Shown here: positions 58,101-64,000 of the stretch, one piece after another
Layout: each line of letters begins with the position of its first letter
Position numbering within the stretch: the stretch's first letter is position 1
Source: Bacteroidales bacterium
GTDB lineage: Bacteria > Bacteroidota > Bacteroidia > Bacteroidales > WCHB1-69
Length of the DNA: 64,000 nt
Direction: 5' to 3'
Assembly: GCA_017438945.1 (NCBI GenBank)
Contig: JAFRUI010000013.1
Coordinates: forward strand, 122,665-186,664
Program-made: the position numbers and the translations under genes
The notes under the pieces: generated by a model
Told to the model about the DNA's origin: nothing
What the model saw: the letters and a program-made list of their open reading frames with translations, nothing else
Databases searched by the model: none

Positions 58101-61100
58101 ACTCATTGACAAATTCAACAGAGAAGTTGTAAGGATCATATCTGTAATCCTTGTGGAGGGTGATGGTATTGCCATCAGCCGTGTAGGTTTCAGGATCCAT
58201 CTCAACATTGTCTTCCAACCATCTGAAGGTTGCGCCTTCCATTACAGGATTCAAATTAGCAGTGAGGGTGATATTATTACCTTCATTGTTACAAACAATA
58301 GGATCGGTAACCAGTTGGAGAACAGGATTCGGGTTAACCGTGATGGTATCAACGTCGAAAATCTCAGACTCACAACCAGGAGTACCTTGAACAACTGCAA
58401 CACCATACGTGTAAGTGGTTGTTTCACCATTCTCTGCAGTGAGAACCTCAGAGAAAGTAGCTTGGTTAGCACCTTCAATCAGAACACCGTTACGGTACCA
58501 AGTGAAGACCTCGCCACCTTCAACGCCACCTTGGACGTTAGCCGTCATAATGACCTGATAACCGTCACAAACGATACGATCCTCAGGCATATTCTCCGCA
58601 TCAACAGAAGCAATGACAGGTTTAGCAACAACTTCAACATCGATAATTTCGGAGTTAGCAACACAACCTGAATTCGTTTGGTTGATAACAATATGATAAT
58701 GATGTTCTTCGCCAAAAGCAGGAGTAGCAGTGTAAGTCAAAGAAGTAGCGTCTTCGATAGCGGTTTCACCATCGTACCATTGATAGGTAAGGCTCGTCGC
58801 ATTCCAGTCTTGGAGAGCAGCGGCAAGAGTGACTTGGCCACCTTCGCAAACCACCGTGTCGGTAATCGTGACTGCGACAACAGGAGCGTCATTCACATAG
58901 ACATCAATGTCAGATTGGCCAGTACAACCATATTCGTTCACAATCTGAACGCTGAAGTGATAAGGATTCTCGCTGTAATCCTTGTGCAAAGCGATAGAAT
59001 TCGTATCCGTGACAAGGAATTCAGCATTGTCTTCCAACCATCTGTATTGAACACCGGTAGGAACAACATCCATATTAGCAGTAAGAACAACATTATTGCC
59101 ATCTTCAGAGCAAATGATAGGATCGGAAACCAGTTGGATAGCCGGATTCGGGTTCACCGTGATGGTGTCGAAGAAGGTGAGTTCAGATTCACAACCAGAG
59201 AAACCTTGGTTCACAATCACAGAGTAAATATAGGTGGTAGGATAACCATCCACTGCAAGAGGAGCATCAACATAGATGTCACCCGTCACATTCTCAACGA
59301 GTTCTCCATTACGATACCAAGTGTAGATTGCTTCACCCTCAATACCGCCTTCAGTGGTTGCATCGAATTTAATGCTTCTGCCTTCGCAGATTTCAGTGAC
59401 ATTGGGATTCTCAGGAGTGTCAAGATCATTATGAACGGTAACTTGAGGAATACCGCTAATGTTCACTCTGAAAGAGTCAATACCGATACAATCAGGGAAG
59501 CTGTAGTCCATCAAGTGTGTAACAGCAACCACGTACGTCGTAGCTTCAGTGGGGTAGAAAGTCTCAATTTCATGAGTAGCACCAGGAATAAGGTTACCTA
59601 CATTGTACTCATTCTTATACCACTGGAAGACCAACATCGGATCGTTATAATTATTCAGATTAGCACGCAAAGTGACACTGCCGTTCGTACAAACAGCTTC
59701 GGCATCACCGGTGATGTTCACAATAGGTTTGTCGTAAACATTCACATAGAAAGGATCTGCAATGGTAGAACAACCGTCACCGTTCTTAACTTCAACCGTG
59801 AAAATCAAGGGGTTAACATAGTTAGGATCGAAGTGACCAATATAGTAGTTCATAATACCAGCATCATTATTCAGGGCTTGGCCACTCTCATACCATGTGT
59901 AAGTAGCATTAGGATCATAATAACCATCAACCCAAGCAACAAGCTGGACATTCATATCAGCAACGCCATTGTAGCACACATTCGGGTTACCGTCAATAGT
60001 GACGATAGGATTACGTCTCACGTTGATAGGCTCGCATTCAACAGTTTCAGACACACAACCATTGCCGAAGTCAATGTAAACGGAATAGACATAATCAACA
60101 GGATCAGAATCGTAAATCCAAGCTTGCTCGCTGAAATGAGATTCGTGAGCACCAGAAATCACAACACCGTTTCTCATCCACACATATGTTAAAGAAGGAT
60201 CTTCGTAGTATCCACCTTCTTCATCCTGAATCATAGCCGTAAGGTCTAATTGAGCGCCCTCACAAACATGATCAACATCACTACCGTTATTCAGCACAAC
60301 CAAGTGGTCGAGTTGGACTTCACCTCTGATATCAACCGGGAAACATTCACGACGGACGTTATCGTCATCACATTGATTAGGATCGCCAATTTCAATACAA
60401 AGGTTAAATTGTGTAACATGGAGCTGATTATAAAGATCCTGAGCAGGCATTCTGAAGGTGAAAGGATTACCATCGGGATCTCCATCTTCAATAGGCTGAT
60501 CGTTGGCATACCAGGTAACCACTACGCCACTGGAGTAATTTTCGCCCTCAATTGAAGCCTCAACAAACACATCTTCCGTAATACAAGGTGTGGGGTTGCC
60601 CTCAATATTGATTTGGTAAGCAGTAACAGGAGTCACTTGGAACGGCAAAGAAATAGCCGTACATTGATTAGCATCCGTAACCGTCACGTTATAAGCACCG
60701 GCTTGGTTAACAGTGATGGAAGGCTCCGCGCCACCATTACTCCAAGCATAGGTGTAAGTTCCTTCCGCAGGATATACTTGAGCGGTAAGTTCAGCAGTCG
60801 TGGCGCCATTCACCACATTCTGCGTACCGGTGATGTTCACGATAGGAGCGGCGTTCACCATCACTTCCACGGGAGCAGACACCTCTGAGGTGTTGCAAGC
60901 GCTAACAACGGCTTTCGCAGCGAAGGTGTAAATACCGCTGTGAGTCGGAGTCACGGTGATGCTCGGCTGGTTCTCACCAGGGATCACGATACCGTTCTTA
61001 TACCATATATATGTATATGTAGCTTCGTTAGCGGGTTCTTCAGTTTCTTCTTCGACCTCACCTTCGGTATTATCTTGAGTAGCGACATTAGAAGATGCAT

Positions 61101-63177
61101 TCAACACAATCTGACCGCCAACACAAACAGGTTCTTCTCCTGTAGTGACTTCAGTGAGGATATTCTGGTTGACACCAACCGTAATCTCGATGCTGCTTGT
61201 CAGAGCGCAAACTGTAGAGTGATCCTCGACAGTGCCAGCAGGTTGGTCGTCATCACCTTCATCTTCAATATCACCTTCATCTTCACCCTCGTTATCGCCT
61301 TCATCGGCTTGGTTTTGGTTCTGAGGTTGAGCGTAAGCGGTCACCGTATAGGTGGTGGTTTCGCCTACGACAGCAGCAATAGTGGAAGAGGTTGCACCAG
61401 TACTCCACTCATAGGAGATGTTCTCATTGAACCAGCCGTCGAGATTGGCGTTCATCACAACCGTAGTGCCGGGACACACGTTCATCTGGTCAGCAGTGAT
61501 CTGCAGGTCGCCACCGAATTGATATACGGTGAATTCAGCCGTGGCAAGGCAACCGCCTTCCATTGTGGCTGTCACAGCATATACACCAGGGATGGTGGTG
61601 GTCAGCACATTGTCTTCTGCACCAGATACATCGGGACCAGCCCATGAATATTCGGCACCCTCAATTTCAGTAGCCGTCAGGGTAGCGGTAGCGTTCTGGC
61701 AAACTACATTGTCGCCCGTAATGGTGAGCGGCATAGCGTCAACCACTGTAACGGTTACTTGTTCACTCTGGGCAAAAGTACCGCAGACAGGGGTGTTAAT
61801 CGTGGCGGCTAACACATATTCACCAGCCATCGGCATATTGAGCGTAATCTCTCCCATGTGTTCGCCAGGGATCTCCAAGCCGTTCAGATACCAGTTATAG
61901 ATAGGATTGTCCAGATCCAGATTCCAATTTTCATCCGTTGTGGTGATGGTGGCCGTAATCTGACCGCCTACGCAAACAGGACCTTCATCAACATTGATAT
62001 GGATTTCCGGAGCATCGAGGAGATATTCAATCGTGCGAGTGTCGCGAGCAGTGCTACACTCACCGTAAGCGACTTCCACTGTTACGGTTCTGTCCTCAGA
62101 GTCGCCAAAAAGTTCTTCAGGCACAAAGGTGAAGACCGGGCCGACTTGCGGATTACCCTCTGCATCAAAGATGGGGTTCTCGTCACGCAACCAAACAATA
62201 TTCTTGATAACTGCGTTGGCGGGGGTCACCCATGCAGTAAGAGTCACCTCGTCATTCGGGCACACTTGAGTGTTGCCGAGGATGTTCACAAACACGGCTC
62301 CTGTAGGAGGTGTGGGAGGATTAGGATCCTGATTGGGCGCCTTGACCTTGAGCGGAATCTCGCTCAAGCAAAAACCTTCGCCACCCACAGAGAATGAACT
62401 CTTCATTGGTTGTTGAGGGTTAGATGGATCCTCCAAAATAAAGTCAACGTAAAGAACATGATCACCGGGCAACACCGTTGAAGGAAGCGTGTATTCCAGA
62501 TTATCCTCATCTTCAGCGATTAAATTATAATCTACGGTAGGGTAGCCATATTCATCTAAAAACCAATAAGGTTCGCCAGCAATCAATTCATTGCCGGCAA
62601 CATTCACGATTCTTAACGATATAGTACCGCCTTGTTCGACTTCGAGAGCCGTCACATCATTACCTTCCGCATCTACAACAGCGAAGTCACCGCAAGCCAC
62701 ATCGTTTTCTGTAACGTTGACAGTGATGGTATTGGATTGGTAATTCACTCCATCATCATTCGTATAGAACGTGAAATTATAGACCCCTGGCGAATTAAAG
62801 GTGTATGACAATGTTGGTTGACCAGAAGCTATAAGTGAGCCTCCATTACCAGCGCCAAGCTCAGCCGTACCAAGCTTTACATACCATTCACCATTGTTCC
62901 CAAAGTCAGGGGTTGTCCACGAGGGAACAATAGCCTCAAGCCTGATCTCTTGACCAACCATCATGTTCTCGGAGCCGTAACCTTCAACGATTTGAATGTC
63001 ACAACCATCAGCATCCGTTCTCTGGATACCTCGCGTCATAAACGACTGGCTGGGTGTTGGAGAGACCCAACTGAGCAGCTTTAATTGTGCATCGTTAGGA
63101 TGCGACGATTCGCTGCGCGCCTGGCAAGTTCCTATGTACAGGAACGCCATTAGCAGAAAAATCATAAATTTTTTCAT
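52177..63177 (-). CDS. Giant T9SS-secreted adhesin with about 30 Ig-like modules
   Basis: The 3,666-residue protein starts with a signal peptide (MKKFMIFLLMAFLYIGTCQA) and ends in a type A T9SS sorting domain (VKVYPVPANVRQEITIEL...GTYFGRILTG...VKFVIVK). Between them lie roughly 30 Ig_7/PKD-like modules of ~90 residues. Each has a Cys near the start (V/I-C-x-G-G-x-V/T-T-L) and, in most cases, a second in G-C-x-S, with a central W-Y-x-N-G-x-x-I-x-G-A. The paired Cys suggest one disulfide per module. An acidic insert rich in Glu/Asp/Gly lies near residues 640-670. It is probably a surface fibre for attachment; no enzyme motif is seen. Confidence 0.9.
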   Translation of the reverse strand: MKKFMIFLLMAFLYIGTCQARSESSHPNDAQLKLLSWVSPTPSQSFMTRGIQRTDADGCDIQIVEGYGSENMMVGQEIRLEAIVPSWTTPDFGNNGEWYVKLGTAELGAGNGGSLIASGQPTLSYTFNSPGVYNFTFYTNDDGVNYQSNTITVNVTENDVACGDFAVVDAEGNDVTALEVEQGGTISLRIVNVAGNELIAGEPYWFLDEYGYPTVDYNLIAEDEDNLEYTLPSTVLPGDHVLYVDFILEDPSNPQQPMKSSFSVGGEGFCLSEIPLKVKAPNQDPNPPTPPTGAVFVNILGNTQVCPNDEVTLTAWVTPANAVIKNIVWLRDENPIFDAEGNPQVGPVFTFVPEELFGDSEDRTVTVEVAYGECSTARDTRTIEYLLDAPEIHINVDEGPVCVGGQITATITTTDENWNLDLDNPIYNWYLNGLEIPGEHMGEITLNMPMAGEYVLAATINTPVCGTFAQSEQVTVTVVDAMPLTITGDNVVCQNATATLTATEIEGAEYSWAGPDVSGAEDNVLTTTIPGVYAVTATMEGGCLATAEFTVYQFGGDLQITADQMNVCPGTTVVMNANLDGWFNENISYEWSTGATSSTIAAVVGETTTYTVTAYAQPQNQNQADEGDNEGEDEGDIEDEGDDDQPAGTVEDHSTVCALTSSIEITVGVNQNILTEVTTGEEPVCVGGQIVLNASSNVATQDNTEGEVEEETEEPANEATYTYIWYKNGIVIPGENQPSITVTPTHSGIYTFAAKAVVSACNTSEVSAPVEVMVNAAPIVNITGTQNVVNGATTAELTAQVYPAEGTYTYAWSNGGAEPSITVNQAGAYNVTVTDANQCTAISLPFQVTPVTAYQINIEGNPTPCITEDVFVEASIEGENYSSGVVVTWYANDQPIEDGDPDGNPFTFRMPAQDLYNQLHVTQFNLCIEIGDPNQCDDDNVRRECFPVDIRGEVQLDHLVVLNNGSDVDHVCEGAQLDLTAMIQDEEGGYYEDPSLTYVWMRNGVVISGAHESHFSEQAWIYDSDPVDYVYSVYIDFGNGCVSETVECEPINVRRNPIVTIDGNPNVCYNGVADMNVQLVAWVDGYYDPNATYTWYESGQALNNDAGIMNYYIGHFDPNYVNPLIFTVEVKNGDGCSTIADPFYVNVYDKPIVNITGDAEAVCTNGSVTLRANLNNYNDPMLVFQWYKNEYNVGNLIPGATHEIETFYPTEATTYVVAVTHLMDYSFPDCIGIDSFRVNISGIPQVTVHNDLDTPENPNVTEICEGRSIKFDATTEGGIEGEAIYTWYRNGELVENVTGDIYVDAPLAVDGYPTTYIYSVIVNQGFSGCESELTFFDTITVNPNPAIQLVSDPIICSEDGNNVVLTANMDVVPTGVQYRWLEDNAEFLVTDTNSIALHKDYSENPYHFSVQIVNEYGCTGQSDIDVYVNDAPVVAVTITDTVVCEGGQVTLAAALQDWNATSLTYQWYDGETAIEDATSLTYTATPAFGEEHHYHIVINQTNSGCVANSEIIDVEVVAKPVIASVDAENMPEDRIVCDGYQVIMTANVQGGVEGGEVFTWYRNGVLIEGANQATFSEVLTAENGETTTYTYGVAVVQGTPGCESEIFDVDTITVNPNPVLQLVTDPIVCNNEGNNITLTANLNPVMEGATFRWLEDNVEMDPETYTADGNTITLHKDYRYDPYNFSVEFVNELGCTSVGQALVYVNEAPVVNITVSDTVLCVGGEITLTASLNDWNATDLVYEWFDGEELMEGVTLLSNVYQPAAGAHHFHARITQLSSGCVAESNVIDVMVNGAPVIESVGTPQTSICYGGQLTITAAPADGNQDGDTYTWYRNGILMEGATAATIYDTPEIIDNNAQQYVYTAILTRPAPGCTSDAVTSDVVTVYPNPVVVITGDQHVCETDSVFLIANVDTVGMNVGGLHYTWYESGQIRDNMGYNLGDNNFYAEYMYARTEPYRFTVDVWRDDMGAGCISHSAEYLVYVYPQPVVNITATETEICENGQVTLTANLNDYNATDLIYQWYTVGEEMSVVAVDYAEDGGFVYDTIYTPVYNNIPGATTATYTTNLTETTTLGVMVRQTTSECWANDAITITVHPIPVVTDIKVNFLYDTANVCDGAEVTLTALIDAYDADGAVYTWFRNGELIEGVTGPVFSENVYTDNENVTTYHYSAIVTLPASGCVSAMSADAGVVIVGNSPASVVVSGNTVICDGGVTTLYANVVPAQPATYQWFMDNAPMTDSTNNNITVGTAGSYKVIAYFNGCSTESDAVVVTVEETPQLEVTAVETTFCAGGSTVITAEATGWNNGNVNYNWSNGFQGSTYTFDPTFSGTYTFYVTASQATSGCVAVDSIVINVNELPATPVVEVDNAVVCDGGQVTLMVTNPNNNAVYTWYRNGVVIEGAHNYILTESPVTVDGDLTTYVYTVTSTLPMSGCTSLTSIPTTVTVIPTPVVAVSVEGNTTVCEGGSTTLHANVSPAGDMYTYQWYKDNVLIEGANTSVLVVSEAARETAYNFSVVVSANAGCNVTAYAPAITFVTDPVVVATISNEISCVGGTATLNAIVDGGVAGVNGLNGYTYAWYRNYAVNDDPNTPYSTTELVGGTAQYTTTGTEDPGYYSYWVTVTSNYGCQSTSEPVNYTVIPDPVITIARLADMPQAVCDGGSTAIKAIVTGGYGTASYQWYKNGNILVGETNQILNINSLTYGVNDTYSVEVIQTGVGCSNIGVATVSDFVSVNPAYTVNISGFGNVCEGGTLTLTATVNGVVPGDVLTYQWYKIFNGSSAVAINGATSAQYSTSDLLLGNSYDYYVVVTSTLSGCSVVSTSVPANVVAAPTVVIQGANTVCEGGDLTLNAFVTGGVEGAAYTYVWEWTGASAGTMITAVPTFVPNLPASDAAAPYYFTVTIFRNDSTGCTATSAAHEVNVLAAPSVSVTADNYYVCQNGEVTFTAHVSPVGAYNYVWTINGVEQPVNASTVTTSIANVGTITATVVVSAANASASCSATATIATPVQVVAAPSVTIAADHTTMCAGGTVTLSSIVNVNGNIPSDFSYQWLVNGFEIPGAISSTFVQPLTAAGEYIYTLNVTQNNNLGCSSTSSAPVTVQVAEQPVVYLTSADGLSICEGGTISMTGIVTNYNNTVNGATNSDIYGAMTFNWTSNGVLVPGGSNVVNNSDRNQISQTLNTVGNYSYQVTVDAAGYNCQPQASNIYVVNVVGDPSWTEVHVYSNNGTDACLGEMVILAASIQGGVAGDNGSTDGHIQWIVTDENGNTMDVSGGLGGSSYDIPSVAGTYIYTPTFVGNIGNGCQLTNTDEVQVAVTVHELPTATFTSGDGVSICSNDPSASAELVIAFTGVAPFTYEVVDDHGNVVAHATTQANTATIYVAPSTQTTYRITLIQDAYCENTSFGADAVATVYVNEIEFTETVFESGCDNPGFVTVSFNMISGNPTANFTVIYENGLQASGTISNNTATFAAPTTPGDYPAVITIDGCSYDIIVRVLVGDFSFGGTLPIMDQRWNDVVVVNNNPSTNGGHLFVSFQWYKNGVAIPGAVYSNYQEIGGLNGFYSVELVEQDADGNMVTYKTCEMYFSSTSTVKVYPVPANVRQEITIELDLTSEELEGAVLDIYSVTGAHISHVTDLRPITKIEGFKAQGTYFGRILTGTNEIKTVKFVIVK

Positions 63178-63316
63178 CGTTTTGATTTTAATTATTACTA
63201 TTGTTTATTTAATTTATTTATATTCAAATCATCAGAAAACGAAACACCAGAACGGGATCCGTTCGTTCCTTCTCTACTTTTCCTTTCACTGTCTCGAAAT
63301 CTTACGTAGTCTATCA

Positions 63317-63334
63317 TACACTATACACTTTATA
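63317..63334. repeat. Short dispersed repeat TACACTATACACTTTATA
   Basis: An 18-base sequence identical to 35050-35067 lies in the adhesin leader region, between its promoter element and ATG. Confidence 0.6.
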
Positions 63335-63343
63335 ATTAACTTG

Positions 63344-63351
63344 CAAAAATA
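63344..63351 (-). promoter_or_regulatory. -7 promoter element for the adhesin gene
   Basis: The minus strand reads TATTTTTG (TAnnTTTG), 166 bp upstream of the ATG, giving a long untranslated leader. Confidence 0.5.
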
Positions 63352-63725
63352 CATTTTTTTTCGTTCAATATTCCCTTTTTGAAGATTTTTTTTTATTTTT
63401 CTTCATTCTTTTAAAAGTCTATTGTAACTCAATAAGTTATACCTGAGTTTTTTTTGAAAGTTACAAAATTGGAAGATTATTTTTCTGATACCGGAAAGAA
63501 AAGGCAGCTGGATATGGCGTTGTTTTGGGGGAGTTTTGAAGAAAACGGGGAAAATGTCGGACAAGAAACGGTGACCAAAATGAGAGAGGTTGAAAATGTT
63601 GGATGGAGGATCATCCAGTATCAAGAATTTGTAATCCATTGATTTCCAGCAACATATTAATATCGCGCCGAGAATGCGATTTTCAGGGCGAATTCAAGGC
63701 GGGGTGCGGGATTTTTGATTCTGGA

Positions 63726-63823
63726 GGAGATGATGGAGCGATGAGGAGACGATGAATGAAGAATGATAAAGATGAAGGGCGATGAAACGATGAGGCGATG
63801 AAACGATGAGAAGATGAAACGAT
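63726..63823. repeat. Imperfect GATGA-rich tandem repeat tract
   Basis: Units such as GATGAAACGATGAGGC and GATGAAACGATGAGAA recur head to tail. The tract is the reverse-complement counterpart of the ATCATCGY repeat at 11821-11860. Confidence 0.7.
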
Positions 63824-63852
63824 GTAGGGGCGAATGATTATTCGCCCCCTAC
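63824..63852. repeat. Palindromic repeat GTAGGGGCGAAT/ATTCGCCCCCTAC
   Basis: Arms of 12-13 bp (one extra C on the right) flank the loop GATT. The shape and outer GTAG/CTAC ends match the GTAGAGACG palindromes elsewhere in the window, but the core differs. Confidence 0.75.
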
Positions 63853-63871
63853 GGGTGGCGGGATTTAAAAC

Positions 63872-63900
63872 AAAAAAGCCCTCCAGGAACCTGAAGGGCT
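63872..63900 (-). terminator. Rho-independent terminator of the rRNA operon
   Basis: On the minus strand AGCCCTTCAGG/CCTGGAGGGCT forms a stem followed by TTTTTTG, directly after the 5S rRNA 3' end. Confidence 0.88.
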
Positions 63901-63905
63901 GTGGT

Positions 63906-64000
<95 letters not shown>

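Larger units (their letters stand above)
63352..63871. other. Intergenic region between adhesin promoter and 5S rRNA
   Basis: About 520 bp without a gene I can support. Short open frames on both strands at 63403-63642 have no start context or recognisable product. The right part holds a GATGA/GATGAAACGATG-rich tract (63726-63823) and a palindrome (63824-63852). Confidence 0.45.

Noticed and set aside
53422-60192. Long + strand open frames antisense to the adhesin (up to 527 residues)
   Set aside because: They mirror the repetitive codon use of the real minus-strand gene; their products are low-complexity Ser/Thr/Asn/Arg/Val strings with no starts, signals or domains.
63403-63642. Two overlapping short open frames on opposite strands
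   Set aside because: No recognisable product; the + frame would begin at a TTG, and neither has a convincing ribosome-binding or promoter context.

Overview
The window reads as a chromosomal segment of a Bacteroidota member, most likely order Bacteroidales. The evidence is: (i) promoters of the Bacteroidota type, with a TAnnTTTG -7 element and no E. coli-like -10 box; (ii) type IX secretion (T9SS) signals of both kinds, a CHU_C/type B domain at 4586-7501 and type A C-terminal domains in the M14 peptidase and the giant adhesin; (iii) an OstA-like protein, DUF3467 next to rpoC, and a hmuYRSTUV-type haem operon like that of Porphyromonas; (iv) a tRNA without an encoded CCA. The species cannot be named from the sequence alone.

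Layout. 1-4530 (+): the 3' end of a probable recN, a small outer-membrane barrel protein, then a tightly packed run xseB - O-methyltransferase - trmD - O-antigen ligase/polymerase-like protein - alpha/beta hydrolase. 4586-7501 (-): a large secreted CUB/PKD protein with a T9SS type B domain. 7643-15866: tRNA-Pro(CGG), a MORN-repeat lipoprotein plus OstA-like LPS protein plus uvrC (+), a T9SS-secreted M14 carboxypeptidase and a DUF4328-like membrane protein, closed by a bidirectional terminator. 14742-20134 (-): a sugar nucleotidyltransferase stands alone, followed by the row dnaA - recJ - GT4 glycosyltransferase. 20251-22794: a lipoprotein (+) facing pcm and an unusual PurF-like protein without its catalytic cysteine (-).

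23110-32433 (+) is the most coherent accessory system: a calycin-like lipoprotein, HmuY-like haem-binding lipoprotein, HmuR-like TonB-dependent receptor, a CobN-like HmuS with a Met-rich insert and a membrane anchor at both ends, and three small inner-membrane proteins (HmuT, ExbB/TolQ-like HmuU, DUF2149 HmuV). Together they should bind haem at the surface, import it through the outer membrane and process it at the inner membrane. The usual haem-ligand histidines look replaced by methionines in more than one component.

32436-38472 (-): murG, two small membrane proteins, a small gene remnant, and a membrane protein - winged-helix regulator - creD cluster with two near-identical inverted repeats that look like the regulator's operators. 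38604-50148 (-): the conserved secE-nusG-rplK-rplA-rplJ-rplL-rpoB-rpoC-DUF3467 transcription/translation cluster, with a strong hairpin between rplL and rpoB. 50576-63177 (-): a 3,666-residue secreted adhesin of about 30 Ig-like modules and, downstream, an OmpA-family peptidoglycan-anchoring protein. The right edge carries intergenic repeats and the 3' part of a 5S rRNA gene on the minus strand, so an rRNA operon lies just outside.

A recurring background theme is short palindromic or simple intergenic repeats. One palindrome type with GTAGAGACG / CGTCTCTAC arms occurs four times, once inside a coding sequence.
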